DNA of 64,000 bases from an uncultured Collinsella sp. (GTDB taxonomy: Bacteria; Actinomycetota; Coriobacteriia; Coriobacteriales; Coriobacteriaceae). The notes under the pieces are model-generated. The model saw nothing but the letters and a program-made list of their open reading frames with translations, was not told where the DNA came from and did not search any database. Both the position numbers and the translations under genes were made by a program. The stretch's first letter is position 1. Each line of letters opens with the position of its first letter. The stretch covers positions 14,622 to 78,621 of the forward strand of contig URRB01000010.1 in assembly GCA_900550195.1 (NCBI GenBank). Reading direction: 5' to 3'. Below are positions 25,983 through 34,078 of this stretch, piece after piece.

Positions 25983-27184
25983 CGCTCAAGCTGGGCCAGC
26001 AGCTCCTCGACGACCTCGACGGCATCCCCAACAACCTCGTACTGGGCAGCACCAAAAATGGGGGCATCCGGGTCCTCGTTGATGGCGATAATGCACTCCG
26101 CCCCACCGATGCCGGCAAGATGCTGGATGGCGCCCGAAACACCGATACTCACGAGAAGCTTGGGCGAAACCGATACGCCGGTCTGGCCAATCTGATGGCG
26201 ATACTCCAACCAGCCGGCCTCCACGACAGGTCGCGTGCAACCAAGCTCGGCTCCCAGGGCCTCGGCAAGCCTTCGCATCAGTGGCAGGTTTTTCTTGGAA
26301 CCAATGCCGCGACCCACCACGACCAGGCGCTCGGCATCGGCGATCGAAGCCTGCTGCCCCCACTCCTCGGCGGGAATCGAAATCTCGACACGAGCCCTGG
26401 CGTCTTCCGCAAGCATCACCTGGGTGATCGTGCCGGAACGGCCGTAGTCGAAGTCGGGAGCCTTAAAGATACCGGGGCGCACCGTTGCCATCTGGGGACG
26501 ATGATTGGGGCAGACAATGGTGGCCATCAGGTTGCCGCCAAACGCCGGACGCGTCTGTTGCAGCAGTCCCGTCTCCGTATCCATCGAAAGTACGGTGCAG
26601 TCAGCCGTAAGGCCCGTCTGCAAACGCACGGCAACGCCGGGTGCCAGTTCGCGGCCAAAAGCGGTCGCACCGTATAGGATGGCCTCGGGTTTGCGTTCGG
26701 CTACCAAATCGCAGATCAAGCTGGCGTAGACCTCCGCATCGTTTTGGCGCAGGCGCTCGTCGCGACAGGCCAGGACTTCGTCGGCGCCCGCGCAAACCAG
26801 ATGCTCCAGGTCACCGAGAGAACCCTCGGGGCCCATGCCGGCCAGTGCCACCAGACGGCAGCCACGAGCATCGGCAAGCTCGCGGCCCTTGCCCATAAGC
26901 TCATAGGCAACGGGAGTCACCGTATCGTGCTCGTCGGTCTGCACGAATACCCAAATGTCTCGATACGCATCGAGGTCAACCGCGCCGGCGGTCTCGTCAC
27001 GCTCGATCGAGATAGCGTTGACAGGGCAGGCGTCGACGCACCCACCGCATAGGATGCAGCCGTCGGTTACGCGGGCGCATCGGCTGGGTCGTTCGCCTTC
27101 CACTACGATGCCGCCCGAGGCACAGGCGCGAACGCAGCGACCGCAGCCGACACAGGCTTCGCTATCGATAATCAGTCCGCTCAT
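25979..27184 (-). CDS. etfA: Electron-transfer flavoprotein alpha subunit fused to 2x[4Fe-4S] ferredoxin
   Basis: 401 residues. The N-terminal 60 residues hold two Cys clusters (CVGCGRCVRAC and CILCGGCVDACPV) of a bacterial ferredoxin. The EtfA body follows, with a C-terminal FAD-binding part (VVVGRGIGSKKN, SPKLLVSIGVSGAIQHLAG, AINEDPDAPIFGAAQY). The fusion matches LctC/CarE-type EtfA of electron-bifurcating complexes. It follows etfB directly, with no intergenic space. Electrons probably pass among FAD, the iron-sulfur clusters, NAD and the partner dehydrogenase at 28003-29604. Confidence 0.93.
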   Translation of the reverse strand: MSGLIIDSEACVGCGRCVRACASGGIVVEGERPSRCARVTDGCILCGGCVDACPVNAISIERDETAGAVDLDAYRDIWVFVQTDEHDTVTPVAYELMGKGRELADARGCRLVALAGMGPEGSLGDLEHLVCAGADEVLACRDERLRQNDAEVYASLICDLVAERKPEAILYGATAFGRELAPGVAVRLQTGLTADCTVLSMDTETGLLQQTRPAFGGNLMATIVCPNHRPQMATVRPGIFKAPDFDYGRSGTITQVMLAEDARARVEISIPAEEWGQQASIADAERLVVVGRGIGSKKNLPLMRRLAEALGAELGCTRPVVEAGWLEYRHQIGQTGVSVSPKLLVSIGVSGAIQHLAGIGGAECIIAINEDPDAPIFGAAQYEVVGDAVEVVEELLAQLER

Positions 27185-28000
27185 CTATGCCATCCCCTCG
27201 ATAATCTTGGCAAGCTTTGCCGCCTGCTCGGACGCCGTCCCCTCAACGGCCTCGCACGTTTGGTCACGGTCGGGCACAAACGAGCGCACGACCTGTGTCG
27301 GCGACCCGGCAAGACCGCAACGCGCGGGGTCGGCGTTCACGTCGGCGGCACTGACCACGCGCACGTCCGCCTCCTCCGCCGCGCGAATACCGGCAATACT
27401 CGGCATACGCAACTGGCCAATCTCCTTGGCAGTCGTCATCGCGCACGGCATCTCAAGGTACACCGTCTCCTCGCCGGCATCGCATCCGTGAACGAGCGCC
27501 AGCGAGCCACAGGTCGTAAAGCCCGCGCTCTGCACGCAGCTCACGTCGGTCACGCAGGGAATATCAAAGGCACCGGCAAGCTCGGGACCAATCTGGGCCG
27601 TATCGCCATCCACCGCCATCTTGCCGCAGATGAGCAGGTCGAAGTCCTCGTCGAGCGCCTCGATGCCGCACTTGAGGGCATAGGTGGTTGCCAGGGTATC
27701 GGCACCTGCAAAGGCGCGATCGGTCAGCAGCAGCGCATCGTCGGCGCCTCGAGCGATGCAGTCGCGCAGCAGCGACTCGGTCGCGGGGATGCCCATCGAC
27801 ACCACCGTCACGCGCACATCCATGCCAAAGCCGATAAAGTCGTCCTTCAGCGCCAGCGCGCATTCCAAAGCGCTCGCATCAAAGGGATTAATGACCGCCT
27901 GCTTGCCATCGCGCACGATGGTATTGGTCTTGGGGTCCATCTTGACCTCGGTGCTGCCCGGCACGGCCTTGACGCACACCACCATATGGAAATCGCTCAT
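27185..28000 (-). CDS. etfB: Electron-transfer flavoprotein beta subunit
   Basis: About 271 residues with the EtfB pattern MVVCVKAVPGST, NPFDASALECALALKD, CGKMAVDGDTAQIGPELAG and QLRMPSIAGIR. In bifurcating Etfs this subunit binds the bifurcating FAD. An upstream GTG at 28006 would overlap the dehydrogenase stop as GTGA. The ATG at 28000 has AAGGGGG nine bases upstream and is used here. It lies between the dehydrogenase and etfA in one transcription unit. Confidence 0.93.
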   Translation of the reverse strand: MSDFHMVVCVKAVPGSTEVKMDPKTNTIVRDGKQAVINPFDASALECALALKDDFIGFGMDVRVTVVSMGIPATESLLRDCIARGADDALLLTDRAFAGADTLATTYALKCGIEALDEDFDLLICGKMAVDGDTAQIGPELAGAFDIPCVTDVSCVQSAGFTTCGSLALVHGCDAGEETVYLEMPCAMTTAKEIGQLRMPSIAGIRAAEEADVRVVSAADVNADPARCGLAGSPTQVVRSFVPDRDQTCEAVEGTASEQAAKLAKIIEGMA

Positions 28001-28002
28001 CT

Positions 28003-29604
28003 TCACGCGCCCCCTTTCTGGACGAGCTCATCCAAGAGCTTCTCCGAAAACAGGTTACCGCGACCCAGCTGCCCGGCAGGATCGAGCTGGAGCTTGAGCC
28101 GCGCCGACTCGACCATGGCCTCGTGACCGTACATCGTCTCCAAGAAGCCCGCCTTGATCTTGCCGACGCCGTGTTCTGCGGAGACGGCACCGCCCATGGC
28201 CGTGACCTCGGAAGCCCACTGGGCAAAGAGTTCTGCGCCGCGGCGATAATCCTGTGCATCGCGCGGCAGAATGTTCACATGCAGATGGTTGTTACCGATA
28301 TGCCCCCAGGCGGCAGATTCAAGCCCACTTTCCGCCAGCGTGCGGCGATAGAGGGCGATAACATCGGCCAAGTGCGCGTTGGGCACCGACATGTCCGAAC
28401 CCAGTTTGGTGATGGTGGGATCCATGCGGCGGCGCTCGTCGATGAGCATGTTGACGCTCTCGGGCACCGCATGGCGGAAGAATCGCTGACACTCGCGATC
28501 GACCTCGGTGCGCGCGACCCATGTCGCATCGTCACTGCCGCCCGCAAGCTCCAGTACCCACCCCAAGTGATACAGCTCCTCAGTCGCCTGGGCTTCGTCG
28601 TCGCAGTCGAGCTCCACGTAGACACAGACCTTGGCGTCTTTGTCGAGCGCAGGCAGCGAGGCAAACGCCGTCGACTGCTCGCGCTGGCGACGTAGAATAT
28701 CCAGGGCGCCAGCATCGAAGTACTCGATGGCAGCCGCATGGGACAGGACGGGACGCACAGAATCGGTGAAGGACACGGCCTTGTCTTCGCTGTCGAAGAA
28801 GCAGCTCACGCCCCAAACGACCGCGGGTGCCACCTGCAGGGCAATCTCGAGTTCGGTGATGACACCGATTGTGCCACACGCACCGATAAACAGATCGATG
28901 GCATCCATATCGTCAGCAACGAAATAGCCCGAAGCATTTTTTGTCTTGGGCATGGTATAGCCGGGAAGATCGAGCTCGAGTGTACGGCCCGCTGCCGTCA
29001 CGAGCGACAGGTGGCGGCCCTGGGCAAAAGCCTCGCCGCGCCGAAGCTCAAGCAAATCGCCATCAGCCAGCACGACGTGGAGTCCCGTGATATGTGGGCG
29101 CATGGGGCCGTAGGCGTAGCTGCGGGCACCGGAGGCGTTACATGCCGCCATGCCGCCCAGACAGGCAGACGCCTCGGTGGGATCGGTGGGAAAAAACTGC
29201 TCGGGAGCCTCTTGGAACTCCTCGTAGGCCTCAAGCGATGCCTGGTCCCAACCAGCGGTCGGCAGCACCTTCTTGCTCAGCTGCTTGCGCAGCTCCGAGA
29301 GCACAACGCCCGGCTCCACGCGCAGCAGAAATTGGCCTTGTTCATCGCGGCGAAGGCCCAAGTAGCGATTCATACGGGAAGTATTGAGGATATGCCCACC
29401 GTGGGGCACGGCGCCGGCGGCAAGGCCGGTTCGGGCGCCCTGAACCGTTACCGGAACACGCTCGGCATGGAGCTTTTCCAAAATGGCACGGACCTCGTTT
29501 TCCGTTGTCGGAAACGAGATGCTCGAGGCCTCGCCCGATGCGCGAGATTCATCGCGGCCATACTCTTCGAACTCGTCGGTGAAGGGTTTGATGGTTGCAG
29601 ACAC
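28003..29604 (-). CDS. FAD-linked 2-hydroxyacid dehydrogenase (GlcD/LctD-like)
   Basis: 533 residues of the FAD-binding PCMH type with a FAD-oxidase C-terminal domain. The FAD-binding part has VPVTVQGARTGLAAGAVPHGG, RVEPGVVLSELRK, and PTEASACLGGMAACNASGARSYAYG. The C-terminal part has AWGHIGNNHLHVNILP and the terminal EHGVGKIK, which are substrate/flavin-site signatures of D-lactate and glycolate oxidases. Start is GTG at 29604 after GGGGGAG. Fusion-level linkage to EtfB and ferredoxin-EtfA points to an NAD-dependent lactate (or other 2-hydroxyacid) dehydrogenase complex like LctBCD of Acetobacterium woodii, here in the order D-B-C. No lactate permease is adjacent. Confidence 0.9.
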   Translation of the reverse strand: MSATIKPFTDEFEEYGRDESRASGEASSISFPTTENEVRAILEKLHAERVPVTVQGARTGLAAGAVPHGGHILNTSRMNRYLGLRRDEQGQFLLRVEPGVVLSELRKQLSKKVLPTAGWDQASLEAYEEFQEAPEQFFPTDPTEASACLGGMAACNASGARSYAYGPMRPHITGLHVVLADGDLLELRRGEAFAQGRHLSLVTAAGRTLELDLPGYTMPKTKNASGYFVADDMDAIDLFIGACGTIGVITELEIALQVAPAVVWGVSCFFDSEDKAVSFTDSVRPVLSHAAAIEYFDAGALDILRRQREQSTAFASLPALDKDAKVCVYVELDCDDEAQATEELYHLGWVLELAGGSDDATWVARTEVDRECQRFFRHAVPESVNMLIDERRRMDPTITKLGSDMSVPNAHLADVIALYRRTLAESGLESAAWGHIGNNHLHVNILPRDAQDYRRGAELFAQWASEVTAMGGAVSAEHGVGKIKAGFLETMYGHEAMVESARLKLQLDPAGQLGRGNLFSEKLLDELVQKGGA

Positions 29605-29949
29605 GCGAACTCCCCCTTTAGCTAACTACAGTGTTTGCAGGGAGATGTTACCGCATCGTTTCGTCGACGTGTTCGAGACCGTCTCCATAATTGGCGTTTT
29701 TTACGTTCGTGCAATTCGGCGAGCGGCTTGATTTCCTCGGCAGACGATGCTTTTGACACATATGGCCCCGCCGTCGCCGACCGCGCGATTGTCGCTCGAA
29801 AAAAGTTGGAGTATTTTTTGCCGCCTTTTACCTGCGGAGACGCCAATCCGTCAAGCATTTGGTCAGAAATTGGTCAAGTAGCGGCTGATAAGGTCGGCGT
29901 CGACAGCCAAAACCGATAGAAGTTTTGGCCCAGAAGCAGGGAGGTTCCC
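29605..29949. other. Intergenic region, no supported gene
   Basis: About 345 bases between divergent units. Short frames exist on both strands (for example plus 29635-29919 and minus 29622-29858), but they lack convincing ribosome sites and have arginine-rich, unstructured translations. The region must hold the promoters for the dehydrogenase/etf unit and for the 29950 unit. It includes A+T-rich patches near 29690 and 29800. A dispersed non-coding repeat is possible but cannot be tested here. Confidence 0.5.
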
Positions 29950-30246
29950 ATGGCATATTACTGGCCCCAGTACGGCATCGCCATCGAAGTCGACGACGAT
30001 CCCCATCTCCTGCCTTTCGACGAAGAGGCATTCCCCGATACGACGGTCTACCACGTTACCACCGATGTGATCTGCGACCCCGAGTCGTTCTCGGCGCTCG
30101 CCCACCACATCGCGCATATCCACGACATCGAGCTCCCTCCCGACTTCGACGAGCTCGTCTACTCGCGCCGTCTGATGCTTCACATGCTCTTTGGAGCGGA
30201 CCCGTCCACCTTTGCGCGCGTCTATACCGCCAAGGATGCCGCATGA
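29950..30246 (+). CDS. Conserved-looking 98-residue acidic protein, unknown
   Basis: Not recognised. 98 residues, strongly acidic (VDDDPHLLPFDEEAFPD), with an AYYWPQYGIAI opening and no signal or membrane segment. GGGAGG precedes the ATG by seven bases. Its stop overlaps the next start (ATGA), so it is translated with the membrane-anchored protein that follows. The residues around LVYSRRLMLHMLFG suggest a helical end. Confidence 0.75.
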   Translation: MAYYWPQYGIAIEVDDDPHLLPFDEEAFPDTTVYHVTTDVICDPESFSALAHHIAHIHDIELPPDFDELVYSRRLMLHMLFGADPSTFARVYTAKDAA

Positions 30247-30752
30247 GCGCGAAGAAGCCACCCCACTTTGCAGGCCTGGGTCGTCGCAAGAAGCTCATCG
30301 TTGCCTGCTTGGCCATCGTCTGTGCCCTTGTCGCCGTAGGACTATACGTTTGGCAGTCGCAGCCCGTACCCGAGGCGGGCGCTTCGGTTACGACGGCCGA
30401 GGGCAAAACGCGCCAGGAAATCCAAGATGAGCTCGACGCCATCGTCCGCGACAACATGATGACGATTTCGGTCGCGCCGGTCGCTCAGCTGCAGGAGGAC
30501 GGCAAACTGCGCGTCAACGTGCAAAACGTCCAAGACAATAAATTTCCCCAGCGATTCCGCGTCATCCAAAACGACGAGACCATGTACGAATCCGGTGTGG
30601 TCGAGACCGGCAAGACAATCGAGACGTGCCCCGCCGGCGACATCAAAGAAGGCGAGGCGTACATCGAGATCCAGGCACTCGATGCAAAGACCCTCGACAG
30701 CCACGGCAATCCGACACGTGTCAAGGTACGGGTTGAGCAAACCGAGAACTAG
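30243..30752 (+). CDS. Membrane-anchored extracytoplasmic protein, unknown
   Basis: 169 residues. A basic start (RRKK) leads into one hydrophobic segment (LIVACLAIVCALVAVGLYVW, about 19-38). The remaining 130 residues would lie outside the cell, with an immunoglobulin-like beta pattern (KLRVNVQNVQDN, FRVIQNDETMYES, AYIEIQALDAKT). The ATG overlaps the previous stop by four bases. The longer frame from 29925 is spurious upstream sequence. It belongs with the exported proteins that follow, probably a cell-surface group. Confidence 0.78.
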   Translation: MSAKKPPHFAGLGRRKKLIVACLAIVCALVAVGLYVWQSQPVPEAGASVTTAEGKTRQEIQDELDAIVRDNMMTISVAPVAQLQEDGKLRVNVQNVQDNKFPQRFRVIQNDETMYESGVVETGKTIETCPAGDIKEGEAYIEIQALDAKTLDSHGNPTRVKVRVEQTEN

Positions 30753-30841
30753 CCTTCCGGCCGACACGGCACCGCATGCAATTCACCAGCATTCGTCCAA
30801 TCATCGCGGGGACGGCCCGCGGCGAATAGAAAGGAACGACC

Positions 30842-31441
30842 ATGGACATCACCAGGAACATGAACGGAGTCAGAGCGCTCGTCGTGGGCACAGGGCTCGC
30901 GCTCGCGCTCGCAATGGGCGCCGCCCCGACGCCAGCTATGGCAGCCGGGCGCGTTGGAACCACGAAGGTAATGGTCAGGACCGAGATCGACAACGTTGAG
31001 TTCAAAGTTCCGACGGTTATTCCCTTCGTCGCCAAGGCCGACGGCACGCTTCAGGGCCCCTCAGAAGACGCGACCACCATCGACAATCATTCGGCCTACG
31101 GCATCCATGTCACCAACATGAAGATCGACGCCATGAACACCTGGACCATTGCCGCCGACGCCAAGGCCGGAACCGCGCAGAACTCCATCGACTTTAAGGT
31201 CGGCCCCGACGGCGCGCTCCAGAACGCCAGCGCCGCCGCGCAAGGGACGGGCCTCGATCTTTCCAAGAATGCAGCCTTCGACATGGGCTACCAGGGCATT
31301 GCCGGCGGCACGGACAAAATCAAGCTCAAGACAAGCGGAAACGTCGCCCGCGTCACACGCGACATCTTCCGCGTAACCGGCGAAGGCGATCAGGTTGCGA
31401 CGATCACCTGGACGGTCGAGCCCGGTGCGCACACGGCATAA
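30842..31441 (+). CDS. Secreted protein, unknown
   Basis: 199 residues with a clear signal peptide (hydrophobic VVGTGLALALAMGAA, likely cleavage after PAMAA near residue 35). The mature part is threonine- and alanine-rich, beta-strand-like and without Cys. It resembles bacterial surface repeats loosely but matches no family I can name. GAAAGGAACGACC precedes the ATG. It overlaps the next gene by 17 bases and is probably expressed with the LAQTG-anchored protein. Confidence 0.78.
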   Translation: MDITRNMNGVRALVVGTGLALALAMGAAPTPAMAAGRVGTTKVMVRTEIDNVEFKVPTVIPFVAKADGTLQGPSEDATTIDNHSAYGIHVTNMKIDAMNTWTIAADAKAGTAQNSIDFKVGPDGALQNASAAAQGTGLDLSKNAAFDMGYQGIAGGTDKIKLKTSGNVARVTRDIFRVTGEGDQVATITWTVEPGAHTA

Positions 31442-31706
31442 GGCCGTCGCCCTGGCCGCCGCCGTCAGCATCCTAGCGTTTGGGCCAGCCATGGCCTTTG
31501 CCCAGCAAGAACAGGCACAGGCCGCCACGCAAGTGACGGTCGACCTCTCGGAGCTCGACCGCGGCGACCGCGAGGAACCGTTGGCGCAGACAGGCGACAG
31601 ACGATGGCTCTTGGCAGCAGGCGCCACAGCAGCAGGCGCGGGAACCGCCGGCCTCGGTCTGCACATCAAACGCAGCCAGAAACAAAACACGGACAGGCCG
31701 CACTAA
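31425..31706 (+). CDS. Small sortase-anchored surface protein with LAQTG signal
   Basis: 93 residues from a GTG at 31425; the start is uncertain, and a TTG at 31395 is the alternative. The signal peptide (KAVALAAAVSILAFGPAMAFA) is followed by a mature part of only about 45 residues. Then comes PLAQTGD, a hydrophobic segment rich in Ala and Gly, and a basic end (KRSQK). That order is a cell-wall sorting signal, with LAQTG in place of the usual LPxTG. The ribosome site is weak, and overlap with the upstream gene suggests coupling. No sortase gene is in the window. Confidence 0.72.
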   Translation: MRTRHKAVALAAAVSILAFGPAMAFAQQEQAQAATQVTVDLSELDRGDREEPLAQTGDRRWLLAAGATAAGAGTAGLGLHIKRSQKQNTDRPH

Positions 31707-31724
31707 ATTAGCTAAGGAGACCCC

Positions 31725-33155
31725 ATGGCATCGAAGAACCTTTTGCCCGTCGTCGCACTCTGCGGCGCGCTCGCAACCGGAACGCCTGTCGCCGCTTGGG
31801 CGACTCCCGTCATGGCAGACTCCTTACCAGTAGTCCTAAGTTCCGCACCAAATCCGTCGAGCGCCATTGCGTGCGAGCGTTTTTCGATCGCACAGGCCGT
31901 GATCTCAACCTCGGGATGCCTTCGTCGTAATACGGACGGCTCGATAGTCGTGGATATCAAGCGTTCGAACAAGGCAAACGGCTCCCAGGCGGGGTGCGCC
32001 GTCTGCACGTGGCGCTCGGTTGTGCTCGATGCAGATGGCGATCCATGCAATTTAGAGCTGCGCATCGACATCGCTTCGGTCGATGACTCGGCGAACGGAG
32101 CGAAGGTCGCCTTCGACGGTGCGTTTTTCGAGAAAGGAGGCGGTATATGTCTGGGCTGCGCCGCCGCGAATGCAGACGATGCGCAGCCCACCCTCTCATT
32201 CACGGCATCGTTGCGGCTGACCAAAGCCGGTACCGATGTTATCGCGGCGGGAGAAGCGTCCCTGCTGTTCTACGCCGTCAGCACCAAAGACACAGACGCT
32301 CATTTCGAGAAGCCAGCCGGATCACTCAGCCTTACACGAGGGATAGAGGCAGGCCCTATTGAAATCGATGCCCACGCGCAAAGCAGGCAACGCATTCTTG
32401 CCGACCCGGCGCTTCTCGAAATGGAGTGGAACGGATCCGGAGCCATCGGAATTCTCCCCTCCGCGTTTGACGCCAAGACGCTCCCCCCAAACGACGAACC
32501 CATCAACGCAACCATACAAGAAGAGAGCGCGGACAAAGAAGCAGGTGCGGGCGACACGCCGTCGCCGACAAACAGCGTCCCAGCTTCTCTCGAAGCGCCG
32601 AATGAGCCCGCTGCCGATCCAAACGATCCCGAGCTCGCGGACAGTCTGGGGCTTGCTGATCCTCAAGAGATCGATGAAGGTAACTGCTGCGTGCTTGCCG
32701 CGCTCGACCACACAGAGGTCATCGACGCTGCGAACATCGAAGTTGCCGCCGCCAATCAGCCCGTCCGCAAGTCGGCTATCATCGCATTTCCTGAATCCAT
32801 CGAAGTCGTCTTTTTGCCATCGGGCGAGGTCGTGGCCCCAACACTGCTCACCTTGTTGGGCGCCAAGAATACTCGAAACGAAATTAAAAAGGTCACAGTT
32901 GTCGACCCTGCAACCACCGCCAAGCTGCGTCTATACGCCGTTGCTCCAGACGGAGGCAAGACCTTGGAATTCGATGGCGACACACTCCTGGCCTGGCGAC
33001 GTCTGGACATTATGCAAGACGTCTCGTATCAGATCGAACTCGAAGGGTTTGATCGTGCCCGCGATGCCAATATCATCGCCGCGGCTATTGAATCCCCACA
33101 GCGGCTTATGACACTGCGCTTTGAATACTATCCCTATGTCCCGACAACCACCTGA
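31725..33155 (+). CDS. Large secreted protein, unknown
   Basis: 476 residues, begun by a signal peptide (LLPVVALCGALATGTPVAAWA) and preceded by AAGGAG. The region around CAVCTWRSVVL and later GICLGC suggests disulphides or a metal site. A Glu/Asp/Pro/Ala-rich linker occupies about residues 255-310. A C-terminal domain of beta character ends the protein without a sorting signal. The family is not recognised. Gene order (29950-33155) suggests these proteins are assembled together at the surface, perhaps with the sortase-anchored one as attachment point. Confidence 0.78.
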   Translation: MASKNLLPVVALCGALATGTPVAAWATPVMADSLPVVLSSAPNPSSAIACERFSIAQAVISTSGCLRRNTDGSIVVDIKRSNKANGSQAGCAVCTWRSVVLDADGDPCNLELRIDIASVDDSANGAKVAFDGAFFEKGGGICLGCAAANADDAQPTLSFTASLRLTKAGTDVIAAGEASLLFYAVSTKDTDAHFEKPAGSLSLTRGIEAGPIEIDAHAQSRQRILADPALLEMEWNGSGAIGILPSAFDAKTLPPNDEPINATIQEESADKEAGAGDTPSPTNSVPASLEAPNEPAADPNDPELADSLGLADPQEIDEGNCCVLAALDHTEVIDAANIEVAAANQPVRKSAIIAFPESIEVVFLPSGEVVAPTLLTLLGAKNTRNEIKKVTVVDPATTAKLRLYAVAPDGGKTLEFDGDTLLAWRRLDIMQDVSYQIELEGFDRARDANIIAAAIESPQRLMTLRFEYYPYVPTTT

Positions 33156-33273
33156 GGCTTAAATGCCGCGCATCATTCCTAATACCACTTATATAACGTA
33201 TTAGATGAGTCGCGATGTACCTCGCATTTCGTTCTGCTACGATTGCCACGTTGGCATCAATACAGGAGGGCTC

Positions 33274-33990
33274 ATGCCGGGCTTGGGAACAATCATCAAC
33301 GTTGTGCTTTTAGTTGCGGGCGGTCTTTTGGGATTAGCGGGCGGCCGCTTCATTACACCGCGCATCCAAGACACGCTCATGAAAGCATCGGGGCTGTGCG
33401 TCCTGTTTATCGGCCTTGGCGGCACCATGCAAAAGATGCTCCTTATCGATGGGAAGGCGCTAGCGACCACCGGCACCACCATGCTCATCGTCTCGTTCGC
33501 CCTCGGCTCGCTCATCGGCGAGGCCATCAACTTGGAGGCCGCCATCGAGAACCTTGGCGAATGGCTCAAGCGCAAAACCGGCAGCGAGGGCGATAACGAG
33601 TTCACCAACGCTTTTGTCTCGACTTCACTCACCGTGTGTATCGGCGCCATGGCCATTGTGGGATCGATCCAGGACGGTCTGCTCGGTGACTGGTCAACGC
33701 TTGCCCTGAAAGGCGCATTGGACTGCATCATCGTCTGCACCATGACGGCGTCGCTTGGCCGCGGCTGCATTTTCTCCGCCCTGCCCGTCGCCGTGTTCCA
33801 GGGGACGATCACGCTGTTTGCCGGCGCACTCTCCCCCATCATGACTACGGCAGCCCTCGACAGCCTTTCGCTCGTAGGCTCCATGCTCATCTTCTGCGTC
33901 GGCATCAACCTCATCCGTCCTCAGACCTTCCGCACGGCCAATATGCTCCCCTCCGTCGTCATCGCCGTCATCTACGCCCTCCTGTTCTAA
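33274..33990 (+). CDS. DUF554-family membrane protein
   Basis: 238 residues with about seven hydrophobic segments. The start PGLGTIINVVLLVAGGLLGL and the stretch GLCVLFIGLGGTMQKML, then GSIQDGLLGD, are typical of DUF554 (YdfK-like) proteins; the biological role is unknown. AGGAGG sits four bases before the ATG at 33274. In the 118 bases upstream, TAATAC/GTATTA arms (33180-33203) form a small hairpin. Confidence 0.9.
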   Translation: MPGLGTIINVVLLVAGGLLGLAGGRFITPRIQDTLMKASGLCVLFIGLGGTMQKMLLIDGKALATTGTTMLIVSFALGSLIGEAINLEAAIENLGEWLKRKTGSEGDNEFTNAFVSTSLTVCIGAMAIVGSIQDGLLGDWSTLALKGALDCIIVCTMTASLGRGCIFSALPVAVFQGTITLFAGALSPIMTTAALDSLSLVGSMLIFCVGINLIRPQTFRTANMLPSVVIAVIYALLF

Positions 33991-34078
33991 ATCTATCTAC
34001 GCAGCAGTATCTCGAACACCTGTTTGATGCTGTGCTATGATATGAGGTCACCGAAGCTGCGTTAGGAGAGGAGAAGCG

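Noticed and set aside
29635..29919. 94-codon plus-strand frame in the 345-base gap
   Set aside because: No ribosome site, unstructured Arg/Ser-rich translation, and competing frames on the other strand; kept only as an intergenic region.
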